A DNA stretch of 64,000 nucleotides from Ruixingdingia sedimenti (GTDB lineage Bacteria; Pseudomonadota; Alphaproteobacteria; Rhodobacterales; Rhodobacteraceae): NCBI RefSeq assembly GCF_031432425.1, contig NZ_JAVKPH010000005.1, positions 124,001-188,000 on the forward strand, written 5' to 3'. Made by a program: the position numbers and the translations under genes. Within the stretch, counting starts at the first letter, position 1; every line of letters starts with the position of its first letter. Positions 33,965 to 42,456 of this stretch are shown piece by piece. Under the pieces are notes generated by a model. That model worked only from the letters and a program-made list of their open reading frames with translations. It was not told the DNA's origin and did not search any database.

Positions 33965-35575
33965 ATGGAATTCGGGATCGTCGAGCTGTCTCGCCTGCAA
34001 TTCGCGATGACGGCGATGTATCACTTCCTCTTCGTGCCGCTGACCCTGGGTCTGTCGATCCTCGTGGCGATCATGGAGACGGTCTATGTGATGACCAACC
34101 GGCCGATCTGGCGTCAGATGACCAAGTTCTGGGGCCTGCTGTTCGGGATCAACTTCGCCCTGGGCGTGGCGACCGGCATCACCATGGAATTCCAGTTCGG
34201 CATGAACTGGAGCTATTTCAGCCATTATGTCGGCGACATCTTCGGCGCGCCGCTGGCGCTGGAGGGGCTGATGGCCTTCTTCCTCGAGGCGACCTTCGTC
34301 GGGCTGTTCTTCTTCGGCTGGGACAAGCTGTCGAAGGTGCAGCATCTGGTGGTGGCCTGGCTGGTCGCCATCGGCTCCAACTTCTCGGCGCTGTGGATCC
34401 TGATCGCCAACGGCTGGATGCAGAACCCGGTCGGCGCCGCGTTCAACCCGATGACCATGCGCATGGAGATGACCGATTTCTTCGCCGTGCTGTTCAACGA
34501 GGTGGCGCAGGCGAAGTTCGTCCACACCGTTTCGGCGGGCTATGTGACGGCGGCGGTCTTTGTGATCGGCGTTTCGGCCTGGTATCTGCTGCGCGAACGC
34601 CATGTCGAACTGGCGCGCCGGTCGATCACCGTCGCGGCGGCCTTCGGCCTCGCCTCGGCCTTCTCGGTGGTGCTGCTGGGGGATGAATCGGGTTATTCCG
34701 CCACCCACAGCCAGAAGATGAAGCTCGCCGCGATGGAGGGCATGTGGCACACCGAACCGGCGCCCGCGCCGTTCAATCTGATCGGCATTCCCGACCAGGA
34801 AGCGCGCGAGACGAAATACGCCCTGCAAATTCCGCTGGTGATGGGGTTGATCGGCACCCGGTCGCTGACCTCCGAGATCCCGGGCATCGAGGATCTGGTG
34901 GCGCAGGCCGAGACCCGCATCCGCTCGGGCCTGATCGCCTATGACGCGCTGATGATGGTGCGCGAAGATCGCGATGCCACGGACCCGGCCGTGATGGCGA
35001 CGTTCGAGCAGCATTCGGCCGATCTGGGCTTCGCCTTCCTGCTGCGCAAATATGTCGACGATCCCCGCACCGCGACCGAAGAGCAGATCAAGGCCGCCGC
35101 CGACGATACGGTGCCCACGGTCTGGCCGCTGTTCTGGGCCTTCCGTATCATGGTCGCGCTCGGCTTCGGCTTCATCGGCACCATGGCCTATTTCTTCTGG
35201 CGGTCCTCGTTCCGGCGGATGCAATACCCGACATGGGCGCTGCACATGGCGGTCTGGATGATCCCCGCGCCCTGGATCGCCGCCGAGATGGGCTGGTTCG
35301 TCGCCGAATACGGCCGTCAGCCCTGGACGGTGGACGGGGTGCTGCCCACCGCCATGTCGGTTTCCGCCCTGTCGATGACCGAGGTCGGGCTGACGCTGGC
35401 AGGCTTCGTGCTGTTCTACACCGTGCTCTTCATCATCGAGATGGGCCTGATGCTGAAATACATCCGCAAAGGCCCGTTCCAGGATGTGGCGGAAACCGAC
35501 GCCTGGGTGCAGCGCCACCATGACCGCCTGTCCGGCCGCCGCAACGCCGACGCCATCGCCCAACCCGCGGAGTAA
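33965..35575 (+). CDS. cydA: Cytochrome bd ubiquinol oxidase subunit I
   Basis: A 536-residue haem-bearing subunit of the bd-type quinol oxidase that reduces oxygen to water at high affinity. His20 in TAMYHFLFVPLTLGLS fits the high-spin haem ligand, and the C-terminal part has the conserved GRQPWTV signature. About nine transmembrane helices. The ATG at 33965 follows GGAGCGGAAGAC. cydB follows after four bases. The quinol-binding loop lacks a long insertion, so it is of the short-Q-loop kind, including cyanide-insensitive oxidase relatives. Confidence 0.95.
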   Translation: MEFGIVELSRLQFAMTAMYHFLFVPLTLGLSILVAIMETVYVMTNRPIWRQMTKFWGLLFGINFALGVATGITMEFQFGMNWSYFSHYVGDIFGAPLALEGLMAFFLEATFVGLFFFGWDKLSKVQHLVVAWLVAIGSNFSALWILIANGWMQNPVGAAFNPMTMRMEMTDFFAVLFNEVAQAKFVHTVSAGYVTAAVFVIGVSAWYLLRERHVELARRSITVAAAFGLASAFSVVLLGDESGYSATHSQKMKLAAMEGMWHTEPAPAPFNLIGIPDQEARETKYALQIPLVMGLIGTRSLTSEIPGIEDLVAQAETRIRSGLIAYDALMMVREDRDATDPAVMATFEQHSADLGFAFLLRKYVDDPRTATEEQIKAAADDTVPTVWPLFWAFRIMVALGFGFIGTMAYFFWRSSFRRMQYPTWALHMAVWMIPAPWIAAEMGWFVAEYGRQPWTVDGVLPTAMSVSALSMTEVGLTLAGFVLFYTVLFIIEMGLMLKYIRKGPFQDVAETDAWVQRHHDRLSGRRNADAIAQPAE

Positions 35576-35579
35576 GATC

Positions 35580-36743
35580 ATGATCCTGCATGAATTCTTC
35601 AGCTACGAACTGTTGCGCGTGATCTGGTGGGGGCTTCTGGGCGTCCTTCTGATCGGCTTTGCGCTGACCGACGGCTTCGACATGGGCACCGCGGCGCTGA
35701 TGCCTTTCGTCGGCAAGACGGATGTGGAGCGGCGGGTGATCATCAACACCGTCGGCCCGGTGTGGGAAGGCAATCAGGTCTGGTTCGTCCTCGGCGGCGG
35801 CGCGATCTTCGCCGCCTGGCCGCCGCTTTACGCGGTCAGCTTCTCGGGCTTCTATCTGGCGATGTTCGTGGTGCTGGCCGCTTTCATCGTCCGCCCCGTC
35901 GCGTTCAAATACCGCTCCAAGAAGGATGATCCCGTCTGGCGCACCCGTTGGGACCGGGCGCTGTTCATCAGCGGCGCGGTGCCGGCGCTGCTGTTCGGCG
36001 TCGCGGTCGGCAACGTGATCCAGGGCGTGCCCTTCCATTTCACCGACGATCTGCACACCGTCTATGAAGGCGCCTGGTATGCCAAGTTCATCGGCCTGCT
36101 GGACCCGTTCTCCATCCTGGCCGGGGTGGTGTCGCTGGCGATGCTCTTGATGCACGGCGGGGCGTGGCTGGCGATCAAGACCGAAGGCGCGGTGCAGGAA
36201 CGCGCGCGGCGCTACGGCGCGCAGGCGGCGCTGGTCGCGGTGATTGCCTATGCCCTGGCCGGGGTCTGGATGGCCTTCGGGATCGAGGGGTTCCGCATCA
36301 CCGGCGACTATGCCACCGGCGGCCCGTCGAACCCGCTGCATTTCGAGGTGGCGCGCACCGCCAGCTGGCTCTCCGCCTACACCGACCGCCCGTGGATCGC
36401 CATCGCCCCGGCGCTTGGCCTGCTGGGCGGGCTGGGGGCCTTTCTCGGCCTGCGGGCGGGGCGCGGGGGGCTGGCCTTCCTGTCGTCGAACCTGTCGATC
36501 CTGGGCGTGATCGCCTCGGTCGGGCTGACGATGTTTCCGTTCATCATGCCCTCCTCCAGCGATCCGCGCTCGTCCCTGACGGTGTGGAACAGTTCGTCCT
36601 CGCATCTGACGCTGTTCATCATGCTGGTCTCGACGGTGATCTTCATGCCGATGATCATGGCCTATACGGCCTGGGTCTACAAAGTTCTGTGGGGCCGGGT
36701 GACAGAGACCGACGTCACCGAAAACTCCCACACCGCTTACTGA
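35580..36743 (+). CDS. cydB: Cytochrome bd ubiquinol oxidase subunit II
   Basis: A 387-residue subunit with about eight to nine transmembrane helices. Conserved features include LTDGFDMGTAAL near residue 29 and VGPVWEGNQVWFV near 58. It pairs with CydA to form the oxidase. The ATG at 35580 is four bases after the cydA stop, and cydX follows after 12 bases. Confidence 0.95.
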   Translation: MILHEFFSYELLRVIWWGLLGVLLIGFALTDGFDMGTAALMPFVGKTDVERRVIINTVGPVWEGNQVWFVLGGGAIFAAWPPLYAVSFSGFYLAMFVVLAAFIVRPVAFKYRSKKDDPVWRTRWDRALFISGAVPALLFGVAVGNVIQGVPFHFTDDLHTVYEGAWYAKFIGLLDPFSILAGVVSLAMLLMHGGAWLAIKTEGAVQERARRYGAQAALVAVIAYALAGVWMAFGIEGFRITGDYATGGPSNPLHFEVARTASWLSAYTDRPWIAIAPALGLLGGLGAFLGLRAGRGGLAFLSSNLSILGVIASVGLTMFPFIMPSSSDPRSSLTVWNSSSSHLTLFIMLVSTVIFMPMIMAYTAWVYKVLWGRVTETDVTENSHTAY

Positions 36744-36755
36744 AAGGACGCGACC

Positions 36756-36896
36756 ATGTGGTATTTCGCCTGGATCCTCGGCCTGCCGCTGGCTGCCATC
36801 TTCGCGGTGATGAACGCGATGTGGCTGGAACTGAAGGAAGACGAGACAACCATCGCCCGGGGCACCCACAGCCCCGGCGGGCGCGCCGGTTCATAG
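36756..36896 (+). CDS. cydX: CydX small subunit of cytochrome bd
   Basis: A 46-residue protein directly after cydB with AAAGGA upstream. One transmembrane helix begins at MWYFAWILGLPLA, and the conserved NAMWLELKED follows, as in CydX/YbgT, which stabilises the oxidase haems. The C-terminal tail after residue 30 is longer than in the E. coli protein, as is usual. Confidence 0.92.
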   Translation: MWYFAWILGLPLAAIFAVMNAMWLELKEDETTIARGTHSPGGRAGS

Positions 36897-36909
36897 CCGG
36901 GGCGCCATT

Positions 36910-36943
36910 GCGGCGGCGGTGCAGCGTCCCGTGCCGCCGCCGC
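36910..36943 (+). terminator. GC-rich hairpin after cydX
   Basis: Arms GCGGCGGCGG and CCGCCGCCGC around a 14-base loop, 13 bp past the cydX stop. It has no T-run, so its strength as a terminator is uncertain. Confidence 0.45.
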
Positions 36944-37075
36944 GACAATCCATCACATTCTGATTCATGAATTTGAACCCAGAATGGGGACTGCGGCCTG
37001 CACGGGGCTGCACAAACCCGGCGGGCCTGTCCGCCCGCCACCCCTGCCCGTGCCATCCCGAACATGGAGACTTCG

Positions 37076-37513
37076 ATGAAACCGATCCGCCTTGCCGCGC
37101 CGCTTCTGGCCCTGACCCTTGCAGGGGCAGTCCAGGCCGAAACCCCCAACCGGCTGCTGACCATCCTCACCGCGCCGGAACCGCAGACGCAACTGATGGC
37201 CATGGTGCTGACGATGAACGCCATCGCGGCGGGGGCGGAGGCGGAGATGCTGCTGTGCGGCCCCGCCGGTGACATCGCCCTGAAGGAGGCGCCGGCCACG
37301 GCCACCGCCGGGCAGCCGCCGAAGGGGGCCAGCCCGCAGGGGCTGATGAAGACGATGATGGAAAAATCCGGCCTGAAGGTGCAGGTCTGCGCGATCTACC
37401 TGCCGGGCAAGGGCGCCGAGCCTTCCGTGCTGATCGACGGCGTGACCCCTGCCGCCCCCGATGTGATGGGCGCCGCCATCGTCGCCCCCGGCACCTCGGT
37501 CCTGAGCTTCTGA
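37076..37513 (+). CDS. Periplasmic DsrE-family protein
   Basis: A 145-residue product with a signal peptide (about 1-20, MKPIRLAAPLLALTLAGAVQA) and a DsrE/DsrF-like fold. It has two cysteines, one in AEMLLCGPAG and one in VQVCAIYLP, consistent with sulfur handling. The ATG at 37076 has GGAGA upstream. It lies 180 bp after cydX, separated by a hairpin, and its partner proteins are not evident. Periplasmic DsrE-like proteins are common in Rhodobacterales but have no settled function. Confidence 0.75.
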   Translation: MKPIRLAAPLLALTLAGAVQAETPNRLLTILTAPEPQTQLMAMVLTMNAIAAGAEAEMLLCGPAGDIALKEAPATATAGQPPKGASPQGLMKTMMEKSGLKVQVCAIYLPGKGAEPSVLIDGVTPAAPDVMGAAIVAPGTSVLSF

Positions 37514-37602
37514 CACCTTGGCCCCGCCGCGCGGGACGCGGCGGGGATCATCCGCATCGACCGGGGCCGACCCCCGGGCCGGAAATCGAAAGGAACGCCG
37601 CC

Positions 37603-37953
37603 TTGAGCCAGGCAACACCTGTTATCCGCAGCCGGGGCTCCGACCGGCTTTTCGGCCTGTTCCGGCTGGTGGCCGTGGTGGAGGGCGTCACGACGATCCT
37701 GCTGTTCTTCGTCGCCATGCCGGTGAAATATCTGGCCGGTGATGCATCATGGGTGCAGGTGATGGGGCCGGTGCATGGCTATGCCTTCGTCGCCTATCTG
37801 GCGCTGATGGTGCTGGCCCTTCGCGGCCGGGGGTGGAGCGGCGGCGACTGGATGCGCACCGCGTTCGCCTCCTTCGTCCCGTTCGGAACCTTCCTGAACG
37901 ATCCGTTCCTCAAGCGCCGCCGGGCGGCCGACGGCGCGAATGCCCCGGCCTGA
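37603..37953 (+). CDS. DUF3817 integral membrane protein
   Basis: A 116-residue protein with three membrane helices. The pattern LFRLVAVVEGVTTILLFF, then GPVHGYAFVAYLALMVLAL and a C-terminal FGTFLNDPFL, is the DUF3817 signature. It appears to use a TTG start at 37603 behind AAAGGA. It overlaps the next gene by 14 bp. The function is unknown. Confidence 0.8.
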   Translation: MSQATPVIRSRGSDRLFGLFRLVAVVEGVTTILLFFVAMPVKYLAGDASWVQVMGPVHGYAFVAYLALMVLALRGRGWSGGDWMRTAFASFVPFGTFLNDPFLKRRRAADGANAPA

Positions 37954-38326
37954 ACGCAGTTCGGCCCTTCTGCGCGGGGTATTCCTCATCCTCGGCCTGC
38001 TCTTCACCGGCCTCGGCTTTCTGGGGATCTTCCTGCCGGTGCTGCCCACGGTGCCCTTCCTGATCGTCGCCGCCGCCTGTTTCGCCCGTTCGTCCGAACG
38101 GCTGGAGACCTGGCTGCTGGCGCATCCGCAGTTCGGCCCGCTCCTGTCGGACTGGCGCGAGCGCGGCGCCATTCCGTGGCGTGCCAAGCAGATGTCGCTG
38201 GGCGGCAGTGCCCTGGGATTCGTGACGTTCCTGACGCTCGGCGATCCGGGCGGGCCGCTTGTCCTGGCGGTGGCGGCGCTGATGGCGGGCGGTATGGCCT
38301 ATGTGTTCACCCGGCCGGATGCCTGA
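37940..38326 (+). CDS. DUF454 (YbaN-like) inner-membrane protein
   Basis: A 128-residue YbaN family member: two N-terminal helices with LGFLGIFLPVLPTVPFLIVAAACFARSS, followed by HPQFGPLLSDWRE and two C-terminal helices. It overlaps the preceding DUF3817 gene and is convergent with the LysR remnant, sharing 28 bp with it. No function is established for the family. Confidence 0.85.
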   Translation: MPRPERSSALLRGVFLILGLLFTGLGFLGIFLPVLPTVPFLIVAAACFARSSERLETWLLAHPQFGPLLSDWRERGAIPWRAKQMSLGGSALGFVTFLTLGDPGGPLVLAVAALMAGGMAYVFTRPDA

Positions 38327-38652
38327 TCGGCCGGGGGATTTGCCGGCAGGATCGCTCGGAAGGCCGCGGCCCCCGCCGACAGCCGCCTGCCGCCGGGCCA
38401 GGCAACGTGCCCGTGGCGTTGCAGGGGAAAGCCCGCCGCGTCCAGTTCCACCAGATGGCCATGCGCCAGTTCCAGACGGCAGGTGCCGCGCGACAGGACC
38501 GAGAGGCCAAGGCCCGCGATCACCGCCTGCTTGATCGCTTCGTTCGCGCCCATCTCCATCCGCACCGGCGGCGCAAAGCCGGCAGCGGCGAAGAATCCCC
38601 CGGCGGCGATGCGGGGGCGGGGAAGGTCAACGGGAGGGTAGCTCGTCCCCAT
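38299..38652 (-). pseudogene. C-terminal remnant of a CbbR-like LysR regulator
   Basis: About 117 codons encode the last part of a LysR effector domain. VRMEMGANEAIKQAVIAGLG and the following LSVLSRGT, HLVELDAAGFPLQR and AWPGGRRLSAGA blocks are CbbR/CysB-like. No helix-turn-helix or start with similarity precedes it, so the N-terminal two-thirds has been lost. The break occurs near 38650, where sequence becomes AT-rich ahead of pccB. Confidence 0.65.
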
Positions 38653-38947
38653 GCACTCCCAAATTGGATGCTTGGGGAGGGTTATCTTGTCAACATATTG
38701 ATAAATAAAGAAAAGTGAGTCTCTCCGTCGCGGGGTGGTCACGAACCTTGTGGAGGAATGGTCAAAAACCCCCTGAAATGGCCATTTTTTCCTGGGTCCG
38801 ACACGCGGGTGCCGTCCAGCAGGATGAATTTGCATGTTTGCGATTTGCGCGGCTTGATCTGCCAATATTTTGCAAATTTTCGCAAATCCGCTTTCGAAAC
38901 GGGCAACCTGCCGCTAGGTTGCGCCAAACTTTTCCCGGGGGGACTCG
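38653..38947. promoter_or_regulatory. pccB upstream region with TTTGC-type sites
   Basis: A 295-bp AT-richer region. Near pccB there is TTTGCAAA at 38869-38876 followed after two bases by TTCGCAAA at 38879-38886. Weaker TTTGC half-sites occur at 38829, 38837 and 38844. This resembles the PccR operator of Rhodobacter sphaeroides (paired TTTGCAAA), but the spacing differs from the X4 I recall for that species. Confidence 0.6.
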
Positions 38948-40480
38948 ATGAAGGACATCCTGCAACAGCTCGAAGACCGCCGCGCCATGGCCCGTCTGGG
39001 CGGTGGCGCCAAGCGGATCGAGGCGCAGCACGCCAAGGGCAAGCTCACCGCGCGCGAGCGGGTGGAACTGCTGCTCGACGAAGGGTCGTTCGAAGAGTTC
39101 GACATGTTCGTGGCCCACCGCTGCACCGACTTCGGCATGCAGGACACGCGCAGCCCGGGCGATGGCGTCGTCACCGGCTGGGGCACGATCAACGGCCGGC
39201 TGGTCTATGTGTTCAGCCAGGATTTCACCGTGTTCGGCGGCTCGCTGTCGGAAACCCATGCGCAGAAGATCTGCAAGATCATGGACATGGCGGTGCAGAA
39301 CGGCGCGCCCGTCATCGGGCTGAACGATTCCGGCGGCGCGCGGATCCAGGAAGGCGTGGCCTCGCTGGCCGGTTACGCCGACGTGTTCCAGCGCAACATC
39401 ATGGCCTCGGGCGTGGTGCCGCAGATTTCCGTCATCATGGGCCCCTGCGCGGGCGGCGCGGTCTATTCGCCGGCGATGACCGACTTCATCTTCATGGTGA
39501 AGGATACCTCCTACATGTTCGTGACCGGCCCCGATGTGGTCAAGACGGTGACGAACGAGGTGGTGACGGCCGAGGAACTGGGCGGCGCCTCGACCCATGC
39601 CCGCAAGTCGGGCGTGGTGGACGGCGCGTTCGAGAACGACGTGGAGGCGCTGGCCGAAGTGCGCCGGCTGGTCGATTTCCTGCCGCTCAACAACCGCGAA
39701 AAGGCGCCGGTGCGGCCCTTCTTCGACAGCCCCGCGCGGGTGGAGGATAGCCTCGACACGCTGATCCCCGACAACCCCAACCAGCCCTACGACATGAAGG
39801 AACTGATCCTGAAGGTCGCGGACGAGGGCGATTTCTACGAGATCCAGAAGGACTACGCCGCCAACATCATCACCGGCTTCGTGCGGATCGAGGGGCAGAC
39901 GGTGGGCGTGGTGGCGAACCAGCCGATGGTGCTGGCCGGTTGCCTCGACATCGACAGCAGCCGCAAGGCCGCGCGGTTCGTGCGGTTCTGCGATGCGTTC
40001 GAGATCCCGATCCTGACCTTCGTCGACGTACCCGGCTTCCTGCCCGGCACGGCGCAGGAATATGGCGGGGTCATCAAGCACGGCGCCAAGCTTCTGTTCG
40101 CCTATGGCGAGGCGACGGTGCCGAAGGTCACGGTGATCACCCGCAAGGCCTATGGCGGGGCCTATGACGTGATGTCGTCCAAACACCTGCGGGGCGATTT
40201 CAACTATGCTTGGCCCACGGCGGAAATCGCGGTGATGGGCGCCAAGGGCGCGGTCGAAATCCTCTACCGCAGCGAACTTGGCGACAAGGACCGGATCGCC
40301 GCGCGCACCAAGGATTACGAGGACCGTTTCGCCAACCCCTTCGTGGCGGCCGAAAAGGGCTTCATCGACGAGGTGATCATGCCGCATTCGACCCGCCGCC
40401 GCATCTGCCGGGCCTTCGCCGCGCTGCGCAACAAGAAGCTGTCCAACCCGTGGAAGAAGCACGACAACATCCCGCTCTGA
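38948..40480 (+). CDS. pccB: Propionyl-CoA carboxylase beta chain (carboxyltransferase)
   Basis: A 510-residue carboxyltransferase that moves the carboxyl group from biotin to propionyl-CoA, making methylmalonyl-CoA. Features: NDSGGARIQEGVASLAGYAD oxyanion region, GPCAGGAVYSPAMTD, and the second crotonase half with VDVPGFLPGTAQEYGG and RKAYGGAYDVM. The length is typical for PccB. The start follows a GGGGGG-rich site. It lies in the pccB-pccA-mutA segment, with PccR-type sites upstream. Acetyl-CoA carboxylase beta of this family is an alternative, but the linkage to mutase favours PCC. Confidence 0.95.
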   Translation: MKDILQQLEDRRAMARLGGGAKRIEAQHAKGKLTARERVELLLDEGSFEEFDMFVAHRCTDFGMQDTRSPGDGVVTGWGTINGRLVYVFSQDFTVFGGSLSETHAQKICKIMDMAVQNGAPVIGLNDSGGARIQEGVASLAGYADVFQRNIMASGVVPQISVIMGPCAGGAVYSPAMTDFIFMVKDTSYMFVTGPDVVKTVTNEVVTAEELGGASTHARKSGVVDGAFENDVEALAEVRRLVDFLPLNNREKAPVRPFFDSPARVEDSLDTLIPDNPNQPYDMKELILKVADEGDFYEIQKDYAANIITGFVRIEGQTVGVVANQPMVLAGCLDIDSSRKAARFVRFCDAFEIPILTFVDVPGFLPGTAQEYGGVIKHGAKLLFAYGEATVPKVTVITRKAYGGAYDVMSSKHLRGDFNYAWPTAEIAVMGAKGAVEILYRSELGDKDRIAARTKDYEDRFANPFVAAEKGFIDEVIMPHSTRRRICRAFAALRNKKLSNPWKKHDNIPL

Positions 40481-40492
40481 TCCGGTGCGGCG

Positions 40493-40915
40493 GTGCGGGC
40501 GATGGCTGTGCTTGCGCTGTGCGGTGCCGAGGTTGCGGTGCTGGCGCTGTCCGCCGGGGCAGGGCGGGCGGGGGATCCGGTCGCGGTGCCCTCGGGCCAG
40601 CGGGTCGAGCTTTACGAGGTGATCTGGAACGATCCGGGGGAAAACGGTATGGCGGTGCGGTTCCGCTTCATCGCGCCGCAGATCGCGCGGGACGGGGGGA
40701 CGATCGCGCCCGAGGTCGCGCTGGCCGACATGGATCACCTCTGCCGGGCCCATGCCCTGCCCGAGGTGGACCGCATCGCCGACCCCCGGCCGGACGAGAT
40801 CATCATCTCGCTTTCGGACATGCCGGTGCCCTTCGGCACCACCATGCCCGAGGCGACGCAATTCATCGAGGTGTATCTCATCGAGGATGGCACCTGCGTT
40901 TACGAGGGGTTCTGA
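40493..40915 (+). CDS. Secreted DUF6497-like protein
   Basis: A 140-residue product 12 bp after pccB with a hydrophobic signal-peptide-like N-terminus (about 1-26) and a conserved-looking body: YEVIWNDPGENGMAVRFRF, DHLCRAHALPEV, and an end with VYLIEDGTCVYEGF. The first start candidate is GTG at 40493; ATG at 40502 is equally good. Similar proteins accompany pcc genes in Rhodobacterales; the family number is from memory and function is unknown. The two Cys may form a periplasmic disulfide. Confidence 0.6.
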   Translation: MRAMAVLALCGAEVAVLALSAGAGRAGDPVAVPSGQRVELYEVIWNDPGENGMAVRFRFIAPQIARDGGTIAPEVALADMDHLCRAHALPEVDRIADPRPDEIIISLSDMPVPFGTTMPEATQFIEVYLIEDGTCVYEGF

Positions 40916-41123
40916 TGCAGCCGCATCCTGTCGCCCGGGCCGCGCGGTCCATCCCGCGCCGTGCTGATGCAAGCGCGCCACAGATGGCGATCTTGGCGGG
41001 CGGGTCATGTCAAGCCGCCGGCGGATGCGCTATTCTGACCGATAGCGACCCGCATGTGGTTGCCGTCGTCAATCCGGTGCCGGGATCATCCGCCCGCCGC
41101 ACCCATCACAAATGGAGCAGAGG

Positions 41124-41258
41124 ATGTCGAAAACTGTTCGTGCCGTTCTGGCGCTTTCCCTCGTCGCTTTCGTGGCCGCCTGCGCCAAGAAGGAAGAGCC
41201 GGTCTATGTCGCCGAGCCGGTTTCGCAGGAACCCGTCTACACCGGCAAATACAAGTGA
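41124..41258 (+). CDS. Very small lipoprotein
   Basis: A 44-residue product with a lipobox (VAFVAAC, Cys at residue 20) after a basic start (MSKTVRA), then a repeated EEPVYVAEP and EPVYTGKYK motif. It is preceded by GGAGCAGAGG. Small lipoproteins of this form occur between pccB and pccA in related genomes, as I recall. The function is unknown. Confidence 0.65.
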   Translation: MSKTVRAVLALSLVAFVAACAKKEEPVYVAEPVSQEPVYTGKYK

Positions 41259-41333
41259 TCTGACGCACGGGGCTGCCGCGACGCGGCGGTCCCGTCACCC
41301 GCGGCCCCTTTGTTCCGTGCGGGGGGGGCTGCC

Positions 41334-41771
41334 ATGCTGAAGCACCGCGGCTTTCCCTCCCGCCTGCCGGGCACGGATTTCCAGTTCACCATCCGCCGCG
41401 CGAACCTCAAGGGGGGCGCGACCAAAATCGTGCGCCGCGAACGCTATCGCGACCGCGCCCATGCCGACCGTCAGGCCGACATCGGCTTCATGCGCGCGCT
41501 GTGGAACCATTTCGGCGAAGAACCGTTCGAGCGCGGCAACCTTGACGCCGGCCGCCTGTCCTGGCTGATCGGGCGCGAGGTCGTGCCGGCCGAGGACCCC
41601 TTCGACCCCGCCAGCTACGCGGCGCTGCTGCGCATCGACCTGCGCCGCGCGCGCGCCTCTTTCCCCGAGGTGTTCGACGCCCCCGCCGATGAGGGGGCCG
41701 AGGACGACTGGGACGGCGAGGATTGGGGCGAAGACGAGGATGACGACGACGACCGGGGGGGGCGCCGATGA
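41334..41771 (+). CDS. Uncharacterised protein with acidic C-terminus
   Basis: A 145-residue protein with a basic N-terminal half (KGGATKIVRRERYRDRAHADRQ) and a C-terminus that is almost entirely Asp/Glu/Gly/Trp (about 118-145). I recognise no family. Start at ATG 41334. Codon use is like that of the neighbours and it lies in the pccB-pccA interval. The frame is uninterrupted and terminates before the short 41772-42078 gap. The function is not assigned. Confidence 0.55.
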   Translation: MLKHRGFPSRLPGTDFQFTIRRANLKGGATKIVRRERYRDRAHADRQADIGFMRALWNHFGEEPFERGNLDAGRLSWLIGREVVPAEDPFDPASYAALLRIDLRRARASFPEVFDAPADEGAEDDWDGEDWGEDEDDDDDRGGRR

Positions 41772-42078
41772 CCGCCCGCCGGCAGGATGCCGCCCATCGC
41801 CCCGCCCCCGGGCCCGCACCCCTTGCGGCAGCGCCCGGCAGCGCCGATCTTTTCTGCCAGATGCGGCTTGTGCGTGGCCGCATCGCGGCCCCTGTCGGCC
41901 GTTTCCCTTCCCTGAGACTGCGGCCCGGCCGACCCGCCGGGCCGCACCTTTATGTGCCCCCCGGCCTTCGGCAGAACCCCGCGCAGGGGGGGCGCCTCTC
42001 CAGCCCGTTATTTGACCCTGCCGGGGCCGCGCGCGATACTGACACCTGCACAACATCCCCTAACGGAGACAGAGCAGG
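41772..42078. other. Gap with no supported gene
   Basis: An open frame begins with ATG overlapping the preceding stop, but it runs out of frame through the next lipoprotein gene and shows only low-complexity Pro/Arg-rich sequence. I see no motif or repeat here. Confidence 0.4.
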
Positions 42079-42321
42079 ATGCGCAGGATCATTTGGGCAA
42101 CGGGCATCGTTGCCGCTTTCACGCTGGCCGGGTGCACCGGCAGCAACTATGGCTACAACCGCCCGCTGCATGACTCGGCCGCGGCGCGCACCGTGGGCGG
42201 GGCTGCGGCCGGCGCCGTCATCGCCGACGCGACCGGCGGCTCCAAGACCCGCGGCGCGCTTATCGGCGCCGTCATCGGCGGCGGGTCGTGCGCCGTGCCC
42301 GGCACCAACAACTGCTACTGA
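42079..42321 (+). CDS. Small glycine-zipper lipoprotein
   Basis: An 80-residue outer-membrane lipoprotein with a signal peptide ending TLAGC (Cys19) and a glycine-zipper body (TVGGAAAGAVIADATGG, then RGALIGAVIGGGS). It has GGAGACAGAG upstream. Such YMGG/OmpA-associated lipoproteins often bind the cell envelope; here it sits between pccB and pccA with no known metabolic link. Confidence 0.8.
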   Translation: MRRIIWATGIVAAFTLAGCTGSNYGYNRPLHDSAAARTVGGAAAGAVIADATGGSKTRGALIGAVIGGGSCAVPGTNNCY

Positions 42322-42456
42322 CAAGGCCCGCACCGCGCCCGCGCAGGGCGGTGTGACGCGGTGCCTTCATCTGTCATCCAGGACCATCCGGGCCGCGCGC
42401 CCGGGTGGTCCTTTCCGTTTCTGCCCCCGGTCCGGGCAATCTGAGGGAGTGCAACC

